A stretch of 64,000 nt of DNA from Symbiodinium natans (Eukaryota > Sar > Dinophyceae > Suessiales > Symbiodiniaceae), in NCBI GenBank assembly GCA_905221605.1, contig CAJNDS010002299.1, positions 284,001 to 348,000 of the forward strand, given 5' to 3'. Positions 45,874-56,388 of the stretch are shown piece after piece. The position numbers and the translations under genes are program-made. The notes below the pieces were generated by a model. The model saw only the letters and a list, made by a program, of their open reading frames with translations. It made no database searches and was not told the origin of the DNA. Every line of letters begins with the position of its first letter. Positions within the stretch are counted from its first letter, which is position 1.

Positions 45874-48800
45874 CTTCTGAGAGTGGCACTGAGGCTCCAG
45901 GCTTCAGGGTGATGTGTGCTGCTGCACTCAGTAACGGAATGTGATGGCTGCCACACGCAGCACCCGACTTGCAAGCTGGCCCAACCTGCTCTTCGGAGTC
46001 CCTGGATCCATCATGGCTCTGCATCCGGAATGAATCAAGCAGGGACAGCTGGTGCAAGACTCTGCGAGAGACAGCTGAGTTGCCAGCGTACCTGTGGAGC
46101 AGCACCCCTAGGTACCTGGGTTTGGTAGATTCGGCTTGACCAGGTGCTCTGCAAAATAATCGTGTCCGCTTGCCGGGGTCATGTTTTTTCTGCTGTGTAC
46201 ACAAACAGAATGAAACAAACACATAAACCAACACGAAGAAACGAAATCATAAAGGAATAGTAACAACACACATGTGGTAAAAGAAATATGTACATGTGTG
46301 TAGTGTAGTGTATATACACATATGCATATGTATGGCCATACCGACGGATCTGCCTTCTGCCTCTTTACCCGTCCTACCGTCGTTTTCACAATGGAACCCC
46401 TTCAACACATCTGCAGCTTATGAGTCAGCTGCACTATATGGTTTTCTTGGCACATGGTTTCAGGACCAACCGATGGCTGACAAAGTCCCGGGGGGCCTCG
46501 AGGATCAACGGTCCAAGATTCCCAGAGCTCTTGGTTGTAGGGTCCAACATCCAAGAGCCCTCTGAAAGTCTTGGAGCTTTGAACTCGAAACTTTCGAATC
46601 ATGCCAAACCTCGGGGGCTTGGGTCTTTGGAGTTTGGACACAAATTCATATAATGACACAACAGGTGATAGCGCAGAAACAAGATTCATATATTGATATA
46701 TATATATATACATATGACATTGTCATGACGTGAAGAACTCCCAGGGTCGAAGGGAAAAGTGCAGACCCAGACATATCACACCTCGCCCGTAACGATTCTG
46801 TTGGGTTCGGTTAGGAACGTACGATGTGCAAAGAAGCCCAAACAATCTTTATACTCGCCTGTGAGGTCAAGATTGAATCTAAACACCACATTCAGCGAGA
46901 CTCTTGATTTTATGGGGTTGTTTTATTTGGGGATGCACCTTTGCGCAATGAACCAGGCGCGTTTAGCGGTTTCACCCGATGCCAACGTAAATACAAGTTC
47001 AAACGCCATCAACATCAAAACTTCACAGGTGTTGACAAAGGAGGGAGCCGCAAATTGATTACCAGTAACATGCAACTGCATCTCAGCATGGCTTGGATAT
47101 AAAGGGATTGCTGAGGCTGTTTATAGTTTATAGTTTTTCCCGAGGTGTTGGACGGCGAGATAACGACAGCTACTGAAACAACCGCCCGCAGATCTGCAAA
47201 AGAGGATTCCAAACAAACTTAGCAGGACATCCGTAGCAAAATCGTAAAAGATGTACAAATTCAAAGCTTGTTTGTGCTTGTTCTACTTATCGTTCTAATT
47301 AGTTCAGCTCCTTTTGGCTTGAGCTGTAGCATGCGAAACAGTTGGGATTGGATTCTTCGGAATGATTGGGAAACTTGGGCGATTTCAAGGACCAGCTCTG
47401 CCGATCTGGAACATGGATCGGATAAAATTGGAGCTTCGGAAGTCAGAAGACACCACTCACACCACAAAGTCAACCTCCAAACAAATGTTGTTTTCTTTTT
47501 GCGTTGCGTTTGTACATGTTTTGGAGGTGGCTGACCAGAACAGTGTGATACGCGGAGTACATGCTACAGATCGTCACCAAAAGTACAAAGTGTGTACCAA
47601 CCCCGGCCCAGCGCACGCGTTGTTGCGCACGATCTCGGAATCGGCATCTTTGCTCAGAGCCGCTGCCTCCAACAGATCCTGGACAGCAGCTGGGTCCCTC
47701 TGGCATCCTCTAAGGCTGCGAAAAGAGTTCAATACCTTACGCTCAACTTGTGTTGGATAATCAAAGCAACCAAAATCAAATGTGTTTCCTTAGCCGTACG
47801 AACAAAACAGAAGAAGCACAAATTACACCCGGGGCGTCCTGCTCCATTGCCCGCGCCCCGGCCATGCCACGAGCGTAGCCAAAACCTCGGGGGAGACAAC
47901 AACAGGAAAGCTACTTTGCAACCTCATGATTGTGCTCGATATAACTTAAACCACCTCTGCATTTTTTTGGGTTTGGAAGGATATGTAATTACACTTTAGC
48001 ATCTGAACCGCCAAGCCAAGAAAGCATCCATTGGGCTTCAGGGGCATTTTGAGCGTTGTGGTCCATGTGCGAGGAAGTTGTACTCCAATTCCTTCATACC
48101 AGTAACTACGTATCGGCAAGAGCCAATGAATCCACCGCTTCCGCACCTGAGGACCAGTCGCTCGAGTATCGGCTCCTCTGTAGCCATGATCAATGCATGA
48201 ACCGACCTCCGCGTGCGGTCGACGCACCAGTCTCTGTGATGCTCTTCTGACTAGAGTAAGGTTCAAAGACCAATCACTCATGCTCTGATTCCTGGAGTTG
48301 CTAGTTTTTGCATCATTCTACCTACTCTGCTTCAATTCTCGCTATGGCTTTTCGTGCACAGTAATTCTGCTGATTATGCAAGTGCCTGTGATTATGGGTC
48401 TGGATATGATTGGTATGAAGACTATTCTGCGTCTTGTTTTGGCTCTGGCTCTGATGATGCTTACGGTTAGGTCATAGCTATTGTTTTGGCGGTGGCTACT
48501 CTTCCTGATATTTTGTTGCCCTTGCTACCACAGTAGCAGCAGAGGAGTGGGTGTGGGAGTGATGGTAGTAGTAGTCGTCGTTGTCGTGGTGGTGGTAGTA
48601 GTAGCAGCGGCAGCAGTAGTAGCAGCAGCAGTACAAAGAAGCTGCAGCATTTATAGCTGTAGCGATGGTGATAGCGGCAGTTATAGCATGTTATCGTAGT
48701 AGAAGTAAAAGCGATCGGAATATTGGTGATATTACGCTTAGATGCGAGCCGGCTCCCACCGATCAGAGTCGCGGAGCTCTTTCCTGCGGCAGAGCGGGTT

Positions 48801-49076
48801 GGTGCTTGGCGAGGTGTGCTCTGATCTTGAATGTTGACCAGAAACCGAATCCTGATACACATTTCCGAACAACAACCATGCGGCAGTCACCGTGATTCAT
48901 CGTCATTCCGAAGTGAGTGAAGCCTCTACATCGAGAAGTCTGTCTGTCTACAGAGCTCATATTGGGGTTTCGAATGAAGCTTGCACCTCCGAAGCTATCA
49001 GGCCGGGTCCTTCTTTGAAGGCCTCAGTGGCTTCACAGAAGCTTTTTTCGCGGCCTGAAATTCTTTTCTATGGTAG
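45874..49076. other. No recognisable gene over about 3.2 kb
   Basis: Includes TA-rich microsatellite DNA near 46290-46340 and 46690-46715, and a GTAGTAGTA/GCAGCAGTA trinucleotide-rich tract at about 48560-48710. Open frames there are Val/Ala-rich artefacts. No domain was recognised. Confidence 0.45.
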
Positions 49077-49322
49077 CTATAGCTTGATTTCACTGGCCTT
49101 CGTCCATGACTGGCAGCTGCTAGTCGCTGAAGCAACTTGGTCTGAGCTGGTGTCTGCAGCTCGCGCGACCGCACGCTCGCGCAGCTCACGCTGAAAGTCT
49201 GCACCTGTTGCAGGCTTGAGCAAACATGGACATGAGCATTGGTTGCCCTCAAAGCAGTCGCCTTCGAAAGCACGCACGAGGGCGCGTTGACATTCTAGCA
49301 GCTGCTGCGTCTTCTTGTCGCC
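49077..49322 (-). CDS. Probable 3'-terminal exon of an unknown minus-strand gene
   Basis: Starts after an acceptor CTTGTACAG and reads 81 codons (GDKKTQQLLECQRALVRAFE...) to TAG. It includes a Cys cluster CFEGNQCSCPC. The reading phase is 0 at its 5' end, matching the phase-0 end of the exon-like block at 49696-49818. The intervening 373 bp begins GTACTT, ends ACAG and contains stops in this frame. Product unknown. Confidence 0.38.
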   Translation of the reverse strand, partial: GDKKTQQLLECQRALVRAFEGDCFEGNQCSCPCLLKPATGADFQRELRERAVARAADTSSDQVASATSSCQSWTKASEIKL

Positions 49323-49695
49323 CTGTACAAGGGCGATACAAGTTAGGCGCGTGCAGGCGCCAGTTAAGCCTAAGCTAAGCTGAATTGCCAACATTCCTTC
49401 AGAAGTCAAGAAGTCCAAGCCTGCGCCACCGGTGCCTCAATATGAAGGAGCTCAGAACGCCTCCCGCAATCAACAGCAGGGAGGACGTCCCTCTGAGGGT
49501 ATTTCAGATACGAGCGAACCTGCACGAACACAAATGAGCATGATGCGTGCATGACAGCGGGGTGTGATGTGCAGCCATGACATCACTCATCACACTTTGT
49601 GCAGGCCTTCTTGGGACGCTTTAACAAAGCCTGAGAGCAATGGTCCATGTTGTGCAAAGCGCAGCCTGTGCCCTTCGTAGTCCTCATCAAAGTAC

Positions 49696-49818
49696 CTTAG
49701 ACACACTTTCTTTTTCTAGGGGCTCGTCTGGCTCGTCCATGCCGTGCCAGCGCGCTGGGCTTCCGCACGAGTCGCCATAGCTCACAAATACCTTGCGCAC
49801 GTTGGCGTACCACTCTAT
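49696..49818 (-). CDS. Probable internal exon of the same minus-strand gene
   Basis: Exactly 41 codons (IEWYANVRKVF...EKESVSK), bounded by an acceptor TTTTTGTTGTTGTTAG on the 5' side and a donor AAG/GTACTT on the 3' side, phase 0 at both ends. Not low-complexity; no family recognised. Its upstream intron would contain the TG/CA microsatellite and the whole retroelement at 50101-57720. Confidence 0.38.
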
Positions 49819-49886
49819 CTAACAACAACAAAAACTTTATGTGTATATGTATATATATATATACACATCTATGCATATGTACGCAT

Positions 49887-50563
<677 letters not shown>

Positions 50564-50839
50564 CAGTTCGGCAATCCCTTTGGGCGCCAACTACGTGGGA
50601 GGATGCTCTCACAAGTCTGATTTCACGATTGACTTAACCGAAGCTTTTGACTTCCTTGACTCTCAAGCGACGGGAGGAGTCTTTCAACTGATACATGAAT
50701 CATCTTGCTTGATCTCAGGACATGAAAGAAGTTTTCTACGAATGATTTTACAAGTGACTCAGCTTCTGATTTGTTCTGTATGCTTGCATACAGTTCACGT
50801 GACTTTACATAATCAGCTCCAAGATTACGTGACTTAATC
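50564..50839 (+). other. Retroelement leader between pseudo-LTR and ORF1
   Basis: Non-repetitive; carries a short open frame continuing from the pseudo-LTR (about 116 codons in total, no recognisable domain). Two copies of ACGTGACTT(T/A)A occur within 60 bp just before the ORF1 ATG. Confidence 0.5.
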
Positions 50840-52255
50840 ATGGACCCCCCAGGAGTTCGCCCAAAGAGCGCAATGCCGCTCCAGCCAAGTTGGCTTGCGA
50901 CACCCTTGCCTTTGCAAACTACTTCCTCTCGTATGTCTGAGCAAAGATCAACCACAAGTAGAAACCCTCAACCTGCTGCGTCAATCAGCTTTTCAGTGGG
51001 TTCGATGTCTACGAGAGTGGAGTTCGCTGATATGCAGTCTTTCCAAGACCATGGTTACCAGGTTCTTGGTCAAGCGCATATGATGTCGTTGATCGCACAA
51101 GGGTATTCTCAGAATACCAATGTTAGCTCTGGACTGAGCTCGGCTCGGCCCTTACCTGCTTGGGCCATAGAACCTACTTCCCGAGCCATCGGGGATCAGC
51201 GCACCGCTGGTCAATTGGATGTCGTTCAGTCGACAGCAATGATACCTCGACAGCTCCAGCCTCAGACACAATGGCCGTTTCAAATGGACTCCAGCTTACC
51301 AGCAGAAGGTTGGTGGCAAGTCAATGGCGTTTTCGTTCATCTGCCACAACAGCTTCAGACTGAGCTGGATGATTCGCTGAACAAGTCCGTAATGATGCAT
51401 AGTCATGAAGTTCCGTGGAAGCAGAACCCAACCTTTTATGTCTTGAGCGAGTTTGCTGATCTTCGTCTCTATGACAGCAAAGGCCCCCTTACGATTTCGG
51501 ACGATGATCATTTTGACTGGTCCAGGTTGGTTCCGATTTTCCTTCGACTCAAGAAGCTCTTGGTCTTGGCCTATGGTCGTTGCAGATCCGTTTCTGAACT
51601 GAATCTTCGAACATATGAGCTAGGAACTTCTGACAAACAGGTTCTCGATTTTGCATTGCAGTACATGAATTCTTTGCTGCACAATCCAGAAAACCTTTCG
51701 GTTCCGGCCAAACATTGGCAGACCTTGGCAGAGATAATGTTGATGGCTGACCAGATCCATGTGTTGGAAGGCATGTCGTTGACGAAGCTCCGATCAGGAG
51801 CTGTTGCTTTGGTTGCCAAGTTGAATCTTGATCATGCAGTCAGCAAGCCTTCCAGTTTCGGAAAGAGGAACACCATTTATCACATTGCTCATAACACCTC
51901 CATCGACTCTGCAGCGCACATCATCCGGTCAGGAATCTTCAGACCAAGCAAGTTCCAGACGCAAGACATTACTTGGGTGCCAGGCTTTACATTTTACTGC
52001 CGTGGCCATAACTCCGAGATCACAATTGCGTGGAATCAGGCATCTCAGTACGTTTCTCCGTCGCGGCCTGTGTGTGTACTTGGTGTGGCCAGTCTTAGAC
52101 AGATTGGTCATGTGAGGCCAAAGTCGGGAGGAACGCACACTGATCTGGTTGCAGGAGTGTTCTATGATGCACTGAGATCCAAAGATGGTCGCTGGGCTTT
52201 CAAGAGTTCAGTTTCCAAGCCAATTGGCTTAGCGATTTGGCATTGGCCTCAGTAG
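50840..52255 (+). CDS. Retroelement ORF1, unknown accessory protein
   Basis: 471 residues, complete from ATG (TAATCATGGAC) to TAG. The first ~110 residues are Ser/Gln/Pro-rich and probably disordered. The middle (about 170-335) is helix-rich and soluble. The last ~125 residues form a compact block beginning IYHIAHNTSIDSAAHIIRSG (346-365), whose pattern (Tyr-His, Thr-Ser, then AAxxI-x2-G) faintly resembles the NAD-binding core of ADP-ribosyltransferase/KptA-like folds; that is a guess from pattern only. Not recognised as a known gag or ORF1 family: no zinc knuckle, RRM or esterase motif. It is in a different frame from ORF2 and separated from it by 218 bp, so it needs its own translation start or mRNA. 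Confidence 0.75.
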   Translation: MDPPGVRPKSAMPLQPSWLATPLPLQTTSSRMSEQRSTTSRNPQPAASISFSVGSMSTRVEFADMQSFQDHGYQVLGQAHMMSLIAQGYSQNTNVSSGLSSARPLPAWAIEPTSRAIGDQRTAGQLDVVQSTAMIPRQLQPQTQWPFQMDSSLPAEGWWQVNGVFVHLPQQLQTELDDSLNKSVMMHSHEVPWKQNPTFYVLSEFADLRLYDSKGPLTISDDDHFDWSRLVPIFLRLKKLLVLAYGRCRSVSELNLRTYELGTSDKQVLDFALQYMNSLLHNPENLSVPAKHWQTLAEIMLMADQIHVLEGMSLTKLRSGAVALVAKLNLDHAVSKPSSFGKRNTIYHIAHNTSIDSAAHIIRSGIFRPSKFQTQDITWVPGFTFYCRGHNSEITIAWNQASQYVSPSRPVCVLGVASLRQIGHVRPKSGGTHTDLVAGVFYDALRSKDGRWAFKSSVSKPIGLAIWHWPQ

Positions 52256-52473
52256 GGGAGCTCACCGAGTGTCTTCCGAAAAAACAGTCTGTCTAAGTTT
52301 GCCGCGATGTCTAGTTCTCGAATATGATGGCTCCCAAAGAACAAGTCCCTGAACTGCGCGAGCTCTTGTGATTGAGTTTGATTTTGTCTTCGCCTTGAGA
52401 TGCTGTTTCATGTTGTCATGGGTCAAGTCTTTCCAGCGTTTGTCTTTTCGCCTTAGCTCCGGCTTAGCTCAAC

Positions 52474-53649
52474 ATGTCCTGGAATCAGTCGTGGAGTTGG
52501 GACCAACCTTCGTCATACCAGAACAGCTACGACAGGTCTTATGGCTCTTACAATGATCGTTCTTGGAATGCTGGCAGTTATGGCCCATCCCACCAGAAGG
52601 GTGGAAAGTCGTACCGAAGCAATCCTTACACCTTCCCCAACCCACATCCAGGACCTTCCCAGACGCAGTCTTCGATGCCCACTATGAGTGCCATCCAATT
52701 TCCGTCTTCGTTCGTTCAGAATGAGAAGTGCATTGATTCGAACGAGCTTCATGGGTTTACCTTCAACAAGCAGGTTGAAGCCTCCCATTGGTCCAGAAAG
52801 AGAGGGTTCGCAGGAAGAGACGTCACAGACATCAAGGCCCATGAGCTCATGTACCATGGCATTTCCGAATGGACGTTACGGTTGCTGTCTCATGGCAGGT
52901 TCATTTCCACTGTTCCAACTCGATCTGTTGCCGAGAGTGTGTTCACTTCTCAGTTACTCTCAGCAGTTAGGAAGTCGCAGCTGGACTTGGATGCAGTGGC
53001 CTCTACCTTGTGGCAAAATCAGCATCCCGGAAAGGAACTTCCTTCGAAGACCACGGATGTTTCTTCCTTGTATGCTCCTCTTATCAACGATCTCATCGGA
53101 GTGCTCAAGAAGCATGCCCCAGCTCAAGTCGCTTCGTCTTCATCGCAGCAGTTGGTGGAGTTACAAACTGCTCTCATGAAACGAGAGCAGCAGCTCATGG
53201 AGCAGGGTGTGGTGCTTACTCCCAAGAAAAACGAAGGTCAAAGCACAGCGTCGGCCTCAGATGACCAGTCGCGACCCAAGAACACAGAGAGTGGTTTGCC
53301 AGTCAAGAACGCAGCAGAAGACGATTGTGGACCAAGCCATTCAGTTCTGTCGAAACTTGACAAGATTCCGTCGGACATCTTCAAAAGCAAGATCAAGAGT
53401 TTGGAAGGCCCTTCGACTGAGGCAGTTCAGACCTGGATCAAGACCTTCAAGAAATCGCTGGGAGCATCCAAGTTCAGTCAGTTGGAAGGGCTCATCACTA
53501 AGGTTGATTCCTTGGTTGGCGACAAGGAAATCACAAAGGAAAGGATGCAAGACTTGGCACTCAAGTTCGGAATGAATCCGTCTACGGTCACCAAGTTGGG
53601 ATTCAAGTCCCTTTCGAGCGTCATAGCCTTAGCTATGATTTGGTCGGCC
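52474..53649 (+). CDS. Retroelement ORF2, N-terminal part of the EN-RT polyprotein or separate protein
   Basis: 392 residues from ATG (in-frame TAG three codons upstream) to the UGA at 53650. Residues 1-60 are low-complexity Ser/Tyr/Trp/Asn/Gly-rich (SWNQSWSWDQ..., SYDRSYGSYNDRSW), resembling RNA-binding prion-like segments. About 80-215 is a folded-looking region, 215-240 a Gln-rich helix, 240-300 a charged Ser-rich linker. About 300-390 is a Lys-rich helical domain with GMNPSTVTKLGF, reminiscent of a helix-turn-helix-like nucleic-acid binder. The frame is the same as the EN-RT frame downstream. Function is inferred only: RNA packaging or the N-terminus of a ~1300-residue fusion. Confidence 0.75.
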
Positions 53650-53652
53650 TGA
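53650..53652 (+). other. Single in-frame UGA between ORF2 and the EN-RT frame
   Basis: TCG GCC TGA TGT GTG GAC. The frame is open for 392 codons before and 911 codons after this one stop. The protein sequence after it is immediately coding-like, while the first downstream in-frame ATG is 126 bp later (53779). It could be a point mutation (for example TGG to TGA), programmed readthrough, a selenocysteine codon, or a true stop followed by reinitiation. Confidence 0.95.
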
Positions 53653-53655
53653 TGT

Positions 53656-56388
53656 GTGGACAGACTTCAGTCGAAGCTACCTGCTACTGAAGTTCGCTGG
53701 CTTAGGAAACTCATTCACTGCCTTGGACAGCTAGCAACATTTGTTCTCCAAGAGATTCCTGGTGTGGATAAGACTCGTATGTTGTGGGTTCAAGGCATTC
53801 TTCATCTTTTGCTTATCTTTCACTTTCCCAGAGACACTACCAACGATGCAGCATTGAGAAAAAAACTCAGTCGTTTATCAGTTTCACCACAAACGTATTC
53901 GTTTGACCGGTTCAAACAAAGTAGCGTCGTCTACCTGAAGCTTCCTGTGCGCTGGGCAAGTTCTTTTACTGCGGCTCAGTCAACTAGTTGGCTTTATGTT
54001 GGAAGCACTTCTGTTGGCATGGTGGCGAGAGAGAACAATCGTCGAGCCAAGATTAAGCAGTGCAAACAAGGACAATACGTTCAAGTAGAGCCAGCAATTC
54101 GATTGTGGGCAAGCAGGTTTGATTACAGCGCGTATTCCACCGTTGTCTTGTCCACTCATGACAATTACAAGCAGGCTTGGATCGCTGAGCATGTCCTGAT
54201 TGACCTTTGGCAACCCAGACTCAATCACCCTTTCGTGCACAAGTTTTTCAAGAAGACGGCCAGTGGTCCCAAAACGGTTCCTCTCCGAAACAAGTCCAGT
54301 ACTTCTCACAACTATTTCAGATTGTTCTGTAAACTCAGGCGCAGGTTTGCAACAGTTGGCTACAAGGTTCCTCCCACTCTCTCCAAGCCCAAAGCGTTTG
54401 ACATCCTGTATGACTTAGCGCAGATGGACCGACGTAGCTTTGAAGCAGCTAAGCTTATTCGTTCTCAGAGGATCACAGAGCTGGAGTTGTATGCATTGTG
54501 GAGGATTGGCTGTAACCTAGAACAGCCTGAGAAGTCCAGAGTCAAAAAGTTGATGTGCTCAGCCTTTAGGTTTCGCGGATGTTCCATTCCAGATGTACAC
54601 CCACGTCTTCGATGTCCATACCTTGCCCACCCCAGTTTTCAGTGGGAGGTTTCTGCGTGGCTACGTCAGCAAATCAAGCGATACAAACAATGGATGTTAC
54701 CCTTTCACTTGCCTAGCCATTGGATTGATGAAGGTGCGCACCAATCTGTTCAAACAATCTTTTACAACTTCGCGCAATGGGAGACCAGGATGCAAGACCT
54801 TGAGCCTTCATCGTTACCTTGTAGTTGTCAAGAAGTTCTTCTTCATCATCCTTATTTGCACACAGTTGATGGACACATTGCTTCTTCTGCTGCTGACCTA
54901 TCTCTACCTAGAGAGGTGCTTGACATGTTATCTTTCAGTTCTAGCTCCCCAGTTTTCCCGACCCTTGAAAGCTTCCTTCGACTGCACAAGAGGCGAATTG
55001 ATCGTTGGTTTGACCGTCAAGGTTTTCCACCTTGCGTCAAAGATGAATTTTGGAACACAGTATTTCCCAATCAATGGGCTAGCCATGTTCAGCATCTCTG
55101 CCGGTGTGACTTTCTTTTGCAAGAGCACAAACTTGTCGATGTCAAGAAGCAGTTGCATTCCAAGTTGGTATTCCACCTGGCTGACCATCAAGCAACACAT
55201 TTGATGTTGTATTGCCCTCAGTTTTACTTCAAAGGAGTGCTGGCAGTATGGAAAGATGCATCTAATTTCAGACAGATTCTGTCCAGCCCTGAGAGATGTC
55301 GGCTGCAGGTTCGTGAAAACATTCCAGGATTCATTCGAAAGAAGTATGCCTGGGGCATTGCTTCCAATGCTCCCTTGCCCAGGGGGTTCGTCTTTCTTAA
55401 ACAGAAGAAAGACTACAAGAAAGGCCGCAGTGTCATTGCTTACAATGGCACAATTTCAGAACGGTTACAGAGAGCTGCAGCCTCAGCCATTGAGCAGATG
55501 ATTCAGTTATGTTTTCCTGATCATTTTGGTTCTGTTCCCCTCCCAGTCATTTGGAGCAAGCTTCAACAATATTTTGAAGAGACCCCGGATGATGTCACTC
55601 TCACTCTCACTAATGATGACTTGGTTGGATTCTTCAACAGTGTCCCTCAAGCTCGGATATTGCAGAGTGTGCAAGTGCTGCTTTCTCGATTCTCTCAACT
55701 TTCAGAATGTTCACATATCACTGTTTGCATTTCCAGAGGACGACGTGATATTAAGAGCGTAGCAGGCAGAACCCAGATGGCAGGAGACCCCAAATGGTGG
55801 AAGCAGGTTGAGCTTGCTGATAGTCCCCATATCGTTCAAGCCACCTTTGCGTGTGGGGTATTCACAGCGTGTGGAGCGTGTTGGCAGCAACATGATGGAA
55901 CTTGCATTGGTAATCAAATCTCGCCTATTCTCAGCTCACTTCCAGTTCTTTGCACTGAAATTGGTTGGCAGAGATTGTTTGCATCACAAGCGTTGAACAA
56001 ATTGACGTTTATTGTTCGGTATGTGGACAATCGACTCATTCTGTTGCCCTCGCAGATGATTCAATTGCATTCGGTACTTGCTTTGCTTGACCCTTGGTTT
56101 TATGGAGCACCAATTCAGCTCGAGGATGTGGGTGATCAGCATTTTCTGGGATTCAATGTTGATCATGTGTCCCGTTCGATTTCTTACATTCCCCTTTCTT
56201 TTCGATGGCAAGTACGACATCCACACTCAGCTGGATCCATCAAGTTGCGGTTGTCTGGTCTTAAATCTCGACTTCACTCTATTCGCACCTATGCGTGGCC
56301 TCCACGGGATAGGGAGACACAAACTGACCTTATCAAACGATTTCACATCAATGCAGGGTATGATCCTGCCGACGTGTTGCCACTTTGA
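53656..56388 (+). CDS. Penelope-like GIY-YIG endonuclease-reverse transcriptase
   Basis: Open for 910 codons when counted from GTG 53656; the first ATG is residue 42. The GIY-YIG nuclease covers about 88-195: VVYLK, then WLYVGSTS (112-119), catalytic Arg candidates R125 and R129/R130, and E178 in AEHVLIDLWQPRLN. No CCHH zinc motif lies within the nuclease, as in the Chlamys group. A CxC motif (CSC, 389-391) links it to the RT. RT motifs: FLKQKKDYKKGRSVIAY with R591 (motifs 1-2); D655 in NDDLVGFFNSVP (motif A, the Penelope-type DxxSLYTNIP equivalent); GNQISPILSS from 752 (motif B); RYVDN with D791 (motif C; N792 replaces the usual second Asp); FLGFNV (motif D/E). The ~60 residues between motif 2 and motif A leave room for an insertion-in-fingers domain. 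A helical thumb ends GYDPADVLPL. The expected role is target nicking in (TG)n DNA and target-primed reverse transcription. Confidence 0.9.
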   Translation: MDRLQSKLPATEVRWLRKLIHCLGQLATFVLQEIPGVDKTRMLWVQGILHLLLIFHFPRDTTNDAALRKKLSRLSVSPQTYSFDRFKQSSVVYLKLPVRWASSFTAAQSTSWLYVGSTSVGMVARENNRRAKIKQCKQGQYVQVEPAIRLWASRFDYSAYSTVVLSTHDNYKQAWIAEHVLIDLWQPRLNHPFVHKFFKKTASGPKTVPLRNKSSTSHNYFRLFCKLRRRFATVGYKVPPTLSKPKAFDILYDLAQMDRRSFEAAKLIRSQRITELELYALWRIGCNLEQPEKSRVKKLMCSAFRFRGCSIPDVHPRLRCPYLAHPSFQWEVSAWLRQQIKRYKQWMLPFHLPSHWIDEGAHQSVQTIFYNFAQWETRMQDLEPSSLPCSCQEVLLHHPYLHTVDGHIASSAADLSLPREVLDMLSFSSSSPVFPTLESFLRLHKRRIDRWFDRQGFPPCVKDEFWNTVFPNQWASHVQHLCRCDFLLQEHKLVDVKKQLHSKLVFHLADHQATHLMLYCPQFYFKGVLAVWKDASNFRQILSSPERCRLQVRENIPGFIRKKYAWGIASNAPLPRGFVFLKQKKDYKKGRSVIAYNGTISERLQRAAASAIEQMIQLCFPDHFGSVPLPVIWSKLQQYFEETPDDVTLTLTNDDLVGFFNSVPQARILQSVQVLLSRFSQLSECSHITVCISRGRRDIKSVAGRTQMAGDPKWWKQVELADSPHIVQATFACGVFTACGACWQQHDGTCIGNQISPILSSLPVLCTEIGWQRLFASQALNKLTFIVRYVDNRLILLPSQMIQLHSVLALLDPWFYGAPIQLEDVGDQHFLGFNVDHVSRSISYIPLSFRWQVRHPHSAGSIKLRLSGLKSRLHSIRTYAWPPRDRETQTDLIKRFHINAGYDPADVLPL

